From CALLCD01 sp039196965 (lineage in GTDB: Bacteria > Pseudomonadota > Alphaproteobacteria > Caulobacterales > Hyphomonadaceae), in the NCBI GenBank assembly GCA_039196965.1, contig JBCCUK010000018.1:1-64000 (forward strand): a stretch of 64,000 bases of DNA. Reading direction: 5' to 3'. Below the pieces are notes generated by a model, which did no database searches, was not told the origin of the DNA, and was given only the letters and a program-made list of their open reading frames with translations. Below, one piece after another: positions 51,356 through 60,531 of the stretch. Made by a program: the position numbers and the translations under genes. Within the stretch, counting starts at the first letter, position 1; each line of letters opens with the position of its first letter.

Positions 51356-52123
51356 ATGGTGGATCTGTTTCACAGAAGTCCCACCCTTGTTCCTGTTGTC
51401 GTCGCTGTGGCAGCGGTGGTTCTCGCTATACTTTTCGCATCTATGGTGGTCGCTTCCGGGTTGCACCAAGATGGAGCGATGGTGATTGGCTTCGCAGCGG
51501 TTATCTCGATCGTTCTTGCCGTCCCTGCTGGCTACATCCAGTACTCTCGAGAAAAGGTCTACGAGGCTCAGAAAACCGCCCTGCACGGGCTTGCCTCCAC
51601 CGATTCACTGACGGGCATAATGAACCGACGCTCCTTCAGCAGCGCTGTGCGTACAGAACAAGCCAGAATGATACGTAGCGGTGACACAGCAGCGCTGATC
51701 CTTTTTGATCTGGATTGGTTTAAACGTATAAATGACAGCTATGGGCACGATGCAGGCGACAAAATCCTAATATCGGTGGCTAAGGTCGCCTGGGCGGAGC
51801 TTCGCAACCCACTGGATTATCTCGCTCGCTGGGGTGGGGAGGAATTTGCGATTTTCCTCAACGGTGTTGATCTTGAACTTGCAGACCGCGCCGCCGAGCG
51901 TCTTCGGCTTGCTATCGAGATGCTTCAGCTAGAGATAGCCGACACAAAGCTAATGGTTACTGCAAGCTTCGGCATCACTCTACTGACGTCCGATTGCAAT
52001 CTAGAGGATGCCATGCGGCGGGCTGACCGAGCGCTCTACGCGGCCAAGCGCGAGGGCCGCAATCGTTCCGTTTTGGCAGAAATTGATAGTTCCGGCCTCG
52101 TCTCGAGCGGGCAAGCTGCATAG
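51356..52123 (+). CDS. membrane-bound diguanylate cyclase (GGDEF)
   Basis: Diguanylate cyclases make cyclic-di-GMP from two GTP. The 255-residue protein has two N-terminal membrane helices (about 10-32 and 41-62), a short coil, and a GGDEF domain with the active motif GGEEF at 160-164 (RWGGEEFAIF) and FDLDWFKRIND. The inhibitory I-site RxxD is not intact: the position five residues before GGEEF ends in Asp but the Arg is one place off, so product inhibition may be absent. ATGs at 51335 and 51356 are both possible starts. A decayed EAL protein is at 7630. Confidence 0.88.
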   Translation: MVDLFHRSPTLVPVVVAVAAVVLAILFASMVVASGLHQDGAMVIGFAAVISIVLAVPAGYIQYSREKVYEAQKTALHGLASTDSLTGIMNRRSFSSAVRTEQARMIRSGDTAALILFDLDWFKRINDSYGHDAGDKILISVAKVAWAELRNPLDYLARWGGEEFAIFLNGVDLELADRAAERLRLAIEMLQLEIADTKLMVTASFGITLLTSDCNLEDAMRRADRALYAAKREGRNRSVLAEIDSSGLVSSGQAA

Positions 52124-52241
52124 TCACGACCAAGCGCCTATTCCCAGCTGCATCAAAGATGCAGGAACAGATCTCGAATCTCTGGCCGATAGCGTCAGCT
52201 CCGCTACATCCCGTTCCAGCACATGGAAGGGATAATGAGAC

Positions 52242-53693
52242 ATGGCCGCAGCTCCCGCAATTGTTTGGTTTCGCAGGGATCTAAGACTGGACGATAACCC
52301 GGCTTTGCACGCAGCTATCCAAACCGGTTTGCCGTTAATCCTTGTATACATTCTAGAAACACCATCCGGCGGCAAACGGGCGCTTGGCGGCGCTTCGAAG
52401 TGGTGGCTCGATAAATCACTGCGATCACTAGTAGCGTCGATTGAAGCGCGCGGCGGCGAGCTTCTGCTCCGCGCCGGCGAACCGAGAGAGATCATAAGCG
52501 ACATCATAGGCGAGACCGGAGCGAAGTCAGTCTTCTGGAACCGACGCTACGGCCTTGCGGAGCGCGAGAGCGACGGCGATCTTAAAAAGAAGTTGGCAGA
52601 CCGGGACGTAAGCGTTGAAAGCCATAATGGCGGTTTGCTGACCGAACCGTGGACGGTAAAAACCGGTTCGGGCGCTCATTTCAGGGTATTCACACCTTAC
52701 TGGAAGGCGGTTCGCGCGAACTATAAAGTACCGGGCCACCTAAACAGTCCTGATAAAATCAGTTGTGTTTCGCTCACCGGCGAGTGCATTGAGGATTGGG
52801 CTCTGCACCCATCCAAGCCGGACTGGTCAGAAGGGTTTCAAGACGATTGGAAGCCCGGCGAAGATGGTGCTTGTCAGCGCTTGGAGGATTTTCTGAGCGG
52901 TCCCGTCAGCCGATACGGTACGGACAGGAACCGACCGGACCTTGACGGCGGCACATCCGGCCTTTCGCCTCACCTCGCCTTCGGAGAGATTGCGCCGACC
53001 CAGATTTGGCGAGCAACCCAATCTCGCATTGCTGCTGGAGAGATCAATGAGGATAGCGCCATGGTGTTTCTGTCTGAAATCGTCTGGCGCGAATTCTCTT
53101 ACGTCCTTCTCTATCACTACCCGGATCTTGCCCGGGAGAACTATAATCGAAAATTCGATGTGATGCCTTGGCGCGAAGATAGCGATGCCCATGCCGCCTG
53201 GTGCAAAGGCGAGACAGGTTACCCGATCGTCGATGCCGGTATGCGGCAGTTATGGACCACTGGCTGGATGCATAATCGCGTTCGTATGATCGTTGCCTCC
53301 TTTCTCACCAAACACCTTTTATTGGACTGGCGTCTCGGTGAGGACTGGTTTTGGGATACGCTCGTCGATGCCGACCCCGCATCGAACTCAGCGAGTTGGC
53401 AATGGACAGCAGGTACAGGTGCGGATGCTGCGCCCTATTTCCGCGTCTTCAATCCCATCACACAGGGGCAGAAATTCGATGAAACCGGCGACTATGTCCG
53501 CAAATGGTGCCCAGAAATCGCGAAACTCCCTGGAAAATACCTTTACTCGCCATGGGAAGCAGATACCGCTACCCTTGCGCAGGCTGGCATTGTGCTCGGA
53601 GAGACCTATCCGAAGCCTATCGTCGCCCACAAGGCCGGAAGAGAACGCGCCCTCGCGGCCTATGAAGACGTGAAAGCCGCTAAAGTCGACTAG
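52242..53693 (+). CDS. phrB: deoxyribodipyrimidine photolyase (CPD photolyase)
   Basis: CPD photolyase splits UV-induced pyrimidine dimers using blue light, FADH- and an antenna. The 483-residue protein has the N-terminal WFRRDLRLDDNPAL, the FAD pocket around WTTGWMHNRVRMIVASFLTKHLL and DWRLGEDWFWDTLVDADPASNSASWQW, typical of class I photolyases. The antenna pigment cannot be told. It follows the diguanylate cyclase by 118 bp. A BLUF photoreceptor is at 38617, but no direct link is seen. Confidence 0.95.
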   Translation: MAAAPAIVWFRRDLRLDDNPALHAAIQTGLPLILVYILETPSGGKRALGGASKWWLDKSLRSLVASIEARGGELLLRAGEPREIISDIIGETGAKSVFWNRRYGLAERESDGDLKKKLADRDVSVESHNGGLLTEPWTVKTGSGAHFRVFTPYWKAVRANYKVPGHLNSPDKISCVSLTGECIEDWALHPSKPDWSEGFQDDWKPGEDGACQRLEDFLSGPVSRYGTDRNRPDLDGGTSGLSPHLAFGEIAPTQIWRATQSRIAAGEINEDSAMVFLSEIVWREFSYVLLYHYPDLARENYNRKFDVMPWREDSDAHAAWCKGETGYPIVDAGMRQLWTTGWMHNRVRMIVASFLTKHLLLDWRLGEDWFWDTLVDADPASNSASWQWTAGTGADAAPYFRVFNPITQGQKFDETGDYVRKWCPEIAKLPGKYLYSPWEADTATLAQAGIVLGETYPKPIVAHKAGRERALAAYEDVKAAKVD

Positions 53694-54529
53694 CGGCACT
53701 GAATGCCGTCGGTGCTGCCAAGGGGAAGCTCCAGTCCAGACGCAATGCCAGACGGGCCTTGAAGACCGGTTTGAACCGGCGTGCAGGGAAGCGCTTCGGG
53801 ATGGCGGGGCACCTGTGAAAGGGGTTCCAGCTCGGCGCTGCCGCTGCGCGTACTATGGCGTGACTGTTTCGCCGCAAACTTCTCAATAATCGATTGCGTG
53901 GCAACGATATCGAAAACCGGATCATAAGTGGACCTGCTCCATTCAGTGGGTCTGTCGAGCATTGAGTAGTAGCGATCTTCTGTAGAAATATCCGGGCAGA
54001 ATTCAGGGCGGGTGGCACGGCTGGATCGCGCGCACATCGTGGCAACAGTAAAGCGCGAAATCGCCGTAGGTGCCGTTTCAGCAAAGGGATCGAAGGGAAT
54101 CTTATAACGGGGATCGATAACAATCGCCTCAGCCGCTTCGGGCTCATCTGTATCTATCACGCTCTGTTCCACGGTGGGCGCAAGTGGCCGCGTCGGCAAC
54201 GCCTCAATGAGCGGTGCAGGCGGGAGTGGCTTTGGCGTCGGTGGCTCAGGCTCCTCCAGAACGATCTCGTCCGGGATTGGCTTGAGGTCCAGATCCCCTG
54301 AATCTGTGTCAGATTCTTCCACCAGCTCCGGGACAATTACCGGCTCATCTTCCTCTTCGCGCGCGCTCTCGACGAGCACAACCGGGATAATAGAACTTTG
54401 CCGAGCCTCAAGTTTTACAGGCGTGCCAAGGATAATCGAAAACACAGCAATATGTAGCGTCAGCGTGCCGAAAACTGCTCGCCAGTCCACGTCTTGTCGT
54501 TCTAGCCACTCACGCCACATATGCTGCAT
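53690..54529 (-). CDS. TonB-like N-terminal membrane protein without a TonB C-terminal domain
   Basis: This 279-residue protein has a short cytoplasmic N-terminus, one membrane helix (about 20-37), then an acidic stretch and a Pro-rich region (EPEPPTPKPLPPAP near residue 95) like the spacers of TonB and TolA. The last 130 residues are not TonB-like and contain four cysteines (MCARSSRATRPEFC, later PCTP and QCR). So it may be a periplasm-spanning protein of other function. A shorter start at 54520 is possible. It converges on phrB with a 4-bp overlap. Confidence 0.65.
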   Translation of the reverse strand: MQHMWREWLERQDVDWRAVFGTLTLHIAVFSIILGTPVKLEARQSSIIPVVLVESAREEEDEPVIVPELVEESDTDSGDLDLKPIPDEIVLEEPEPPTPKPLPPAPLIEALPTRPLAPTVEQSVIDTDEPEAAEAIVIDPRYKIPFDPFAETAPTAISRFTVATMCARSSRATRPEFCPDISTEDRYYSMLDRPTEWSRSTYDPVFDIVATQSIIEKFAAKQSRHSTRSGSAELEPLSQVPRHPEALPCTPVQTGLQGPSGIASGLELPLGSTDGIQCR

Positions 54530-54616
54530 GTGTATGGTCTGATCTCACCTGCCAACACTAAACTTCTTGTTAGATGCCCAAATTTGCGCCAAAAGCGCCG
54601 GGTTTTTACATATCGA

Positions 54617-54675
54617 AGCCCTAAGTTGCAAAGGGCTATGGCTGTTCCGGAGAGTTGCCACGGCAGATTGCCGTG
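54617..54675 (+). promoter_or_regulatory. two hairpins in the ybjN leader
   Basis: AGCCCT...AGGGCT (54617-54622 / 54632-54637, nine-base loop) and CACGGCA-GAT-TGCCGTG (54659-54675) are perfect stems of 6 and 7 bp. The second ends 45 nt before the ybjN-like ATG. Together they suggest a structured leader. Confidence 0.4.
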
Positions 54676-54720
54676 ATAGCGTTGAGCGTCCGAGTCGTGT
54701 TTGAGAAGAGGTGTGCGTTT

Positions 54721-55224
54721 ATGAGTCTCACAACGCTGACTATTGAAGATAATGAGGATGAAGTGCTCGAGGCGATCGAGCAAGCCCTTGCCCACACCGA
54801 CTGGGACTATGATCGGGACGAGAGTGGCGGTGTACAATGTATCGCGAGCACAAGGTGGGGCGAGATCGGTGCCCTCTTTGCGGCGCGCCAGGAGCCCTCT
54901 GCCCTGCATTTCTCCATGACACTTGATGTGAAACCGCAGGCCGCGAGACAGTCCGTCATCGGCCAGCTTATTCTAGCCATTAACGAACGTCTCTGGCTGG
55001 GTCACTTCGATTACTGGATAGAGGATCACGTCATCTTGTTCCGTCACACCATACCAATGGGCGGACGGGTTGCACCCACAGCTGGCGAAATTCATGCCGT
55101 CATAACAGCTGGGCTGGAAGCTGTTGAGCGTTTCGTACCGGCCTTCAATTTTGTCATCTGGGCGGGAAAATCGCCTGAAGAGGCTCTGGCTGCTGTCATG
55201 TTCGAAACGGACGGCGAAGCGTAA
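54721..55224 (+). CDS. YbjN-domain protein
   Basis: A 167-residue cytoplasmic protein of the YbjN family, which has a type III secretion chaperone-like fold; functions are mostly unknown. The segment FSMTLDVKPQAARQSVIGQLILAINE and the helix-strand pattern with WLGHFDYW match alphaproteobacterial YbjN proteins that sit immediately upstream of proC, as here (11 bp gap). Such proteins are thought to help other proteins fold or assemble; that is inference. Confidence 0.85.
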   Translation: MSLTTLTIEDNEDEVLEAIEQALAHTDWDYDRDESGGVQCIASTRWGEIGALFAARQEPSALHFSMTLDVKPQAARQSVIGQLILAINERLWLGHFDYWIEDHVILFRHTIPMGGRVAPTAGEIHAVITAGLEAVERFVPAFNFVIWAGKSPEEALAAVMFETDGEA

Positions 55225-55235
55225 AGCAAGCTCCC

Positions 55236-56039
55236 ATGGCCGTTCAAACAATTGCTCTCATCGGTGTCGGTCGTATGGGCCAGGCGCTAGCAACAGGCTG
55301 GTTACGCGGCCGGTCGCGCCCGAATCTGATCCTTGTAGATCCCTCACCCAGCCCCCTCGCCGAGGCCATGGCTGAGGAAGAAGGCCTACCGATCAATCCT
55401 GCACCCACTCCAGTCGATATCGCTGTTCTCGCGGTTAAGCCGCAGATATTCAATATGGCCGCCAGCGATATGACGGGGTGGGTCGGTCCCGACACTCTCG
55501 TTCTGTCGATCATGGCGGGCATCCGCTTGAACCAACTCGCATCGACCTTTGGAACGGAGCGGGTCATACGGGCCATGCCCAACACACCTGGTGCGATCGG
55601 CAAAGGCGTTAGCGTCCTGTCAGCGTCGGACGCAACGGCAAAGAAAGATGTTACTCTGGCAACCCGGCTTCTGCGTCCACTTGGCAAGGTTGAGGGACCA
55701 GTGGCTGAGCCATCAATATCGGCGGTCACCGGCGTCTCCGGATCAGGCCCGGCCTATGTCTTTCTCCTCGTGGAGGCCCTGGCTGAAGCAGGTGAAGCCG
55801 CGGGCCTGTCTAAGGAACTTGCCCGCACGCTCGCCCGAGAAACGCTTGTGGGGTCTGCCCGCCTGCTGGAGTCAACCGGAGAGCCCGCCGAAGAGCTACG
55901 TAAAGCGGTGACTTCGAAGGGCGGGACGACAGAAGCCGCGCTTGACGTCTTGATGCGTGGAGATGGAATGCCATCTCTATTGAGAGAAGCTGTTCGCGCG
56001 GCAGCCGAGCGTGAGCGTAATCTGGCATCGGGAAATTAG
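55236..56039 (+). CDS. proC: pyrroline-5-carboxylate reductase
   Basis: ProC reduces pyrroline-5-carboxylate to proline with NAD(P)H. The 267-residue protein begins with the Rossmann motif LIGVGRMGQAL, has VLAVKPQIF, RAMPNTPGAIGKG, VTGVSGSGPAYVFLL and GTTEAALDVL, all in the standard order. It lies in the ybjN-proC-tetR series. Confidence 0.97.
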   Translation: MAVQTIALIGVGRMGQALATGWLRGRSRPNLILVDPSPSPLAEAMAEEEGLPINPAPTPVDIAVLAVKPQIFNMAASDMTGWVGPDTLVLSIMAGIRLNQLASTFGTERVIRAMPNTPGAIGKGVSVLSASDATAKKDVTLATRLLRPLGKVEGPVAEPSISAVTGVSGSGPAYVFLLVEALAEAGEAAGLSKELARTLARETLVGSARLLESTGEPAEELRKAVTSKGGTTEAALDVLMRGDGMPSLLREAVRAAAERERNLASGN

Positions 56040-56042
56040 TCG

Positions 56043-56693
56043 ATGAGCAAAGCGAAGAACGCCAAACACCCCCTAGAGGTCGCGCAGGCGGCCGCCTTCA
56101 AGCTCGCCGCCAATCAGCCTTGGAAAGACATATCACTGCGGGATATTGCCGATGAAGCAGAAATAGATCTGACCGATCTTTACGGCGTAACCGATAAATC
56201 ATCCCTTGTTGCAGCGGTCGAACCCTGGGCGGATCGCGCAATGTCCGAGGAAAAAGCAGATCTGAGCGAAACGCCCCGCGAACGGCTTTTCGATGCTATT
56301 ATGCGCCGGTTCGAGCATATGGAGACAGAGCGGGCAGGCGTTCTCTCAATGCTCAAAGGGCGTGAGCAGACACCGGCCGGCTTGGCCAAGCTTCTGAAAG
56401 CACGTAGGAAGACTGCCGATTGGGCTGTTACGGCAGCAAGCCTTGATACTGGAGATCCGGCGCGCCTTGCCGTCCAACGCCTGGCGCTTGTCCGCACAAT
56501 AGCAAAGACAGAAAGAGCTTGGAAAAGCGACGAAGCAGGCGATTTTGCACGAACAATGGCGACGCTGGACGCGGAGCTCATTGAGATTGAGGAACGACTT
56601 GGACAGTTCTCCAGGTTCCGCTCCAGGTTCCGATCTAGTGGGGCAGCTTCATCTCAACCCGAAGCCCCCCAAGCGGAGACCGGTGAAGCGTAA
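56043..56693 (+). CDS. TetR-type transcriptional regulator
   Basis: The 216-residue protein has a TetR helix-turn-helix at residues 15-60 (DISLRDIADEAEIDLTDLYGVTDKSSLVAAV), and a helical C-terminal domain with no recognised ligand motifs. It starts 3 bp after proC. Its last 59 bp overlap the 3' end of the kinase gene on the opposite strand. Confidence 0.8.
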   Translation: MSKAKNAKHPLEVAQAAAFKLAANQPWKDISLRDIADEAEIDLTDLYGVTDKSSLVAAVEPWADRAMSEEKADLSETPRERLFDAIMRRFEHMETERAGVLSMLKGREQTPAGLAKLLKARRKTADWAVTAASLDTGDPARLAVQRLALVRTIAKTERAWKSDEAGDFARTMATLDAELIEIEERLGQFSRFRSRFRSSGAASSQPEAPQAETGEA

Positions 56694-57930
56694 GCCGACC
56701 GCCCGCACGCCGCGTCGTATCGTTTGCTAAAGCCAGCCCAAGGCCCGTCCCTGGCGTATTTTGCGTACGTGCATCCTCAAGCCGCGTGAATGGTTTTAGC
56801 GCCTCGTCATAGTGCTCCTTAGGTATGCCGGGCCCGTTATCATCAACCCTGATCGTTACGCCGCCCTGGTAATTTTGGACACTGATTTCAGTCCTATCGG
56901 CATAGTTCACAGCATTGTTCACAAGATTCGATAGTGCCCGCTTCAGTGACATTGGCTTGGCCCGCAGTGGAATGGGCTCGGCGGGCTCAAAGACAATGTC
57001 TGCTTCAGGGTACCCGTTCCTGATCTCCCCAAGCATATCGACAACATCGACAATGCGAGCAAGCTCCTCACCCTCCCCTCGAACAAAGGCAAGATATTCG
57101 TCGAGCATCTCTTCCATATCGGCGATATCCGCCTGAGCGGCTTTGATATCATCGGACTGCTCGACCATAGCGAGTTGCAGTTTCAGGCGGGTGAGAGGCG
57201 TCCTTAAATCATGGCTGATACCAGCGAGCATCTTTGTACGTTGTTCTGCGAACCGAACGAGCCGGCGGCGCATCTGTATCATTGCCCGGGCTGCTGCTCT
57301 GATCTCCCGCGCGCCAGACGGACGGTAACCCTGCGCATCGGCCCCTGTGCCGAAAGCCTGAGCAGCCTCAGTCAGCCTCAGGATTGAACGGACATGGTTC
57401 CGCAAGAACGCGAGCGCTGCAAACACCATGAACAATGAAAACAGGATCACCCAAACCAGAAACACATGACCATTGATGGCAATCGCGCGCTTTCTGTCGA
57501 GTTCGATCAAGCGGAAACCCGTCGGAGTTTCGAACCTGATTTTGAGAAGGTCAGTTTCCGGCTCAAGGGCAAGATCAATCGTCCGGCCCAATCGCGATTC
57601 AATTGCCTGTCGAACGAGTGAGACGTAGAAGAACCGCGATTTCAGGATCTCGCCGTCGGGCTCCGCATCGCACTGAAAGCGTAAACCCAGCGTGGAGCTT
57701 ATAAAGGCTTGGGACGTCAGATTGCCAGGCTCCGCAGCGCAGGTTTGATCGATAAGAACAATTTCCCTGGCCACTGCCTGAGATAGCTTTAAATTCACCG
57801 AACGCAGATGGCCATTGTAGTAGTACACGGTCATCAGGCTCAGAATGATCAATACAGGAAGCAGCGTCATCAAAACGCTTCGGGCATAGAGCCCCTTAGG
57901 AAAGAGGTTTCGCCAGGGTATCCTGATCAT
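56635..57930 (-). CDS. orphan EnvZ-like histidine kinase
   Basis: A 431-residue sensor kinase with two membrane helices (18-38, 157-177), a periplasmic domain of about 115 residues, HAMP, phospho-accepting His240 (AGISHDLRTPLTRLK), N-box (LSNLVNNAVNYA), G1 (DNGPGIP) and G2 (GTGLGLALAN). This layout and length match EnvZ-like kinases. No response regulator gene is adjacent; an FkbM methyltransferase gene shares ATGA with its start instead. It begins MIRIPWRNLFPKG; longer frames have no better start. Confidence 0.92.
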   Translation of the reverse strand: MIRIPWRNLFPKGLYARSVLMTLLPVLIILSLMTVYYYNGHLRSVNLKLSQAVAREIVLIDQTCAAEPGNLTSQAFISSTLGLRFQCDAEPDGEILKSRFFYVSLVRQAIESRLGRTIDLALEPETDLLKIRFETPTGFRLIELDRKRAIAINGHVFLVWVILFSLFMVFAALAFLRNHVRSILRLTEAAQAFGTGADAQGYRPSGAREIRAAARAMIQMRRRLVRFAEQRTKMLAGISHDLRTPLTRLKLQLAMVEQSDDIKAAQADIADMEEMLDEYLAFVRGEGEELARIVDVVDMLGEIRNGYPEADIVFEPAEPIPLRAKPMSLKRALSNLVNNAVNYADRTEISVQNYQGGVTIRVDDNGPGIPKEHYDEALKPFTRLEDARTQNTPGTGLGLALANDTTRRAGGRLTLHRSPLGGLRVEMKLPH

Positions 57931-58817
57931 TCGGCGCTCCTGATCAGAGCGGTATCGGTTCGATCTGCTGATCTTATGACATATCCCCTCTCCAGAAGAT
58001 ATGCCCGGCAATCCCGCTGCCAGCGGTCTGCATGACAATGCTCCAACAGGATCGCACGCGGCCACAGCGCGCGCCTGGCTGTCTCCAAGAAGGGTATCAT
58101 GACCTCATCCTCAAACCCTTCAACATCGACCTTGAGGACATCAATATGCTGGATTTCTGAGCTCATAAGGATGTCAGCGAGCGGTCTTACCGAAACCTCC
58201 AGCTCGGCAGCGTCCGGAAGCGTACGGAGGCTTGCCTGGCCGAGCTGCCTTGGAACGCTCAGGATCTGAGCGCCAGTGGCTGAGCCGACTGCGCAATTGA
58301 ACAGCGAAATCTCGAGACGGTCACTTAAAGAAGGGTTGAGGCTCTTCATATGATCCGACAGTCGCGCGAACAAAACGGGTTGGGGCTCTATTGCAATCAG
58401 GTGCCCAGTTTCAAATTTCGAGGCCGCAAGCAGCGAGAACAAACCCGCATTCGCGCCGACATCCACGATCACCGCGCCTGCAGATGGAAGCATTGCGCGA
58501 AAGAGCTTTGTGGCGGTTTTAGAGTAAAGGGATGGCTTGAGAAGCGCCTTGGTTTCAGAACTGTTATTCTGAAGCTGCAAACGCGCATTCAATCCGAACA
58601 ACCGAGTATCCAGAGGCCCTTGGTGTCGGTCTCTCAAAACGTCGGCGGCATACTTCCGCAACTTGCCCCGCCCCAGTGGCGTGTGCTGAGCCATCAGGAC
58701 GAGCGCACGTGTAGATCCGGTGGGAGCAAAAGCGCCGAACGCTTCTAGGTCATTTATCGATTTACTAACCGGCACTCCTTGCGAGCCTGAATTAATCTGC
58801 AGTTTCAAGCTCGCCAT
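57927..58817 (-). CDS. FkbM-family methyltransferase
   Basis: The 296-residue protein has a SAM-binding Rossmann core with VIVDVGANAGLFSLLA near residue 117 and IDVLKVDVEGFEDEV about residue 226, the FkbM signature. FkbM enzymes O-methylate sugars, polyketides or other small molecules. It overlaps the serine hydrolase gene by 26 bp upstream and the kinase by 4 bp downstream, in the same direction, so the three form a tight operon. Confidence 0.88.
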   Translation of the reverse strand: MASLKLQINSGSQGVPVSKSINDLEAFGAFAPTGSTRALVLMAQHTPLGRGKLRKYAADVLRDRHQGPLDTRLFGLNARLQLQNNSSETKALLKPSLYSKTATKLFRAMLPSAGAVIVDVGANAGLFSLLAASKFETGHLIAIEPQPVLFARLSDHMKSLNPSLSDRLEISLFNCAVGSATGAQILSVPRQLGQASLRTLPDAAELEVSVRPLADILMSSEIQHIDVLKVDVEGFEDEVMIPFLETARRALWPRAILLEHCHADRWQRDCRAYLLERGYVIRSADRTDTALIRSAE

Positions 58818-60282
58818 TTTCTTCCGCAGAAGCCCTTATCTGAGCCTGCAGTTTCGCAGCCTCGGCGGTCTCCAAAGCTGCCAGCACATCCCGAGTAAAA
58901 CCGGCGAAATTAAACGGATTACCGCCGCTCACATCATATCCTCGACGCACGATCACGACATCGCGCGATGGCACGATGATGACATACTGCCCGCGATTTC
59001 CGAGCGCCGCGAATGTGTCCGCAGGCACCCCGTCCGAATTGTTTAGCAGCCAGAACTGCGCGCCGTAACCGAGGCGATCGCTTCGATCCGGCTGGACAGG
59101 AGCAGGCGTTGAAACATAATGCCGCCAGCCTTCTGGAAGTATGCGCTCTCCTCCCCATACGCCGTCCTGAAGATAGAGCTGCCCCAGCCTGGCGAGATCC
59201 CGCGCCGTCGTCCAAACCTGGCTGGATGAAATGAAGTCACCATTCCAGTCAGTTTCCAGCGTGGTCCGGTAGGCCCCAATCTTCCAGAGAAGGCTCTCAT
59301 AGGGGAAACGATGGTAAAGTGGGTCGTCGTCGAGACGTTCACGCAAGGCTCGCATCGCCAGAAGTGTGTCATTGTTGGCGTACTTCCAGCGCCACCCCGG
59401 CGCTGCTTCAAGGGAACTCGAGACTGCACGATCAACCATGCGCGCACCACCGAAATAAATCCTGTCCGTACGATTGCCCCGCGCTCCTGAATCGAGACCG
59501 CTCGACATATGAAGCAGGTTTTCCGTTGTGATCCCCTGACGCGGATCGCCCGGTGTCTCCCATGCTTTCAGTGCCGTTCGCCCTTTGTAATCGAAAAGCC
59601 CTGCATAGTTCGCAGCTCCAATAATTGTTGCTGAAATGCTCTTCGCGACAGACCAGGTGCGCTGCGGCGTCGTTGCATCAATACCGCGATCATAGCGCTC
59701 GGCAACAACTTCACCGTGAGCAAGAACAACCACCGCGCTCGTCCGTGTGCCATCACCATATGTATAACTGTCAAATGCAAAGGATACCGGCGCATCAAGG
59801 CCATCATAAAAAGACGATTTGTCCGTCAGCTTTACGTCAGAGCCAATCGCGCTTGATGCATCAGTCGATCCAACTTCCGGCCACTCAGTAAAGTCGGGCA
59901 GATATGCGGCTGTACCGATCTCCGCACCAATAGGCAGTTGCGTGCACCCAAACCCCTTCCGCCAGACTGCATAGCGGGGTGGTAACGTATCGGACCACGC
60001 AACGGATACCCTGCGTTCGGTCAGATCGATTTTGGCCTCGCCAACGGCGTTAAAGCCCTCTTCGGCGTCGGTATATATCCCATCGAGTTCGTTCTCGGCA
60101 ATTTCTGTCTGACTTTGCCCGGCATTGAAGGTCGCTGAACACGTGAAAGCAGCCTTCAGACCAGCGGCGAGCGCGAGATCCATCTCCAGCGAGTTTCCGC
60201 CTTCCTGGGCTCCGGCAGACCCGATCCCAAAAGCAATTACAAGAGCCGACAGAGCTGGCAGTGCTGACATCATTCGATACAT
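58792..60282 (-). CDS. exported serine hydrolase (beta-lactamase/penicillin-binding family, class C-like)
   Basis: A 496-residue protein with a signal peptide (about 1-25, ending SAGAQ). The serine-hydrolase motif SVAKS (Ser211-x-x-Lys214) matches class C beta-lactamase-like proteins, and YANNDT near residue 298 supplies the Y-A-N motif. The final triad (K/H-T-G-like) is less clear around GNRGQYVIIV. It is probably a periplasmic esterase, carboxypeptidase or related hydrolase rather than a resistance enzyme. First gene of the operon with FkbM and the kinase. Confidence 0.88.
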   Translation of the reverse strand: MYRMMSALPALSALVIAFGIGSAGAQEGGNSLEMDLALAAGLKAAFTCSATFNAGQSQTEIAENELDGIYTDAEEGFNAVGEAKIDLTERRVSVAWSDTLPPRYAVWRKGFGCTQLPIGAEIGTAAYLPDFTEWPEVGSTDASSAIGSDVKLTDKSSFYDGLDAPVSFAFDSYTYGDGTRTSAVVVLAHGEVVAERYDRGIDATTPQRTWSVAKSISATIIGAANYAGLFDYKGRTALKAWETPGDPRQGITTENLLHMSSGLDSGARGNRTDRIYFGGARMVDRAVSSSLEAAPGWRWKYANNDTLLAMRALRERLDDDPLYHRFPYESLLWKIGAYRTTLETDWNGDFISSSQVWTTARDLARLGQLYLQDGVWGGERILPEGWRHYVSTPAPVQPDRSDRLGYGAQFWLLNNSDGVPADTFAALGNRGQYVIIVPSRDVVIVRRGYDVSGGNPFNFAGFTRDVLAALETAEAAKLQAQIRASAEENGELETAD

Positions 60283-60361
60283 GATCGTCCTCTAGGGTCT
60301 TAAAGACTTTCAACAATGCCCGATTTGTAAACTTTGATCCACAAATTGCTGGCATCGCGCT

Positions 60362-60412
60362 TGGTACTTACTGATACCAGTTTTTAAAGACTGTCGAGAT
60401 AGGCTGACAGTC
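60362..60412. promoter_or_regulatory. inverted repeats in the divergent gap before the exonuclease gene
   Basis: TGGTA-N8-TACCA (60362-60366 / 60375-60379) and GACTGTC-N10-GACAGTC (60389-60395 / 60406-60412) are perfect inverted repeats in the 249-bp gap between the serine hydrolase and exonuclease genes. Either may be an operator or a hairpin. Confidence 0.4.
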
Positions 60413-60531
60413 CCAAACGCTCAGTCCGCTTCAAGGGTTGATATCGCGGACGCCATCTATAAAGAGCGATGATACCACCGCCTGAGACGGATAGCTTTGG
60501 CTCGGCGGTGCACGGCGCTACATGTTCGGTA

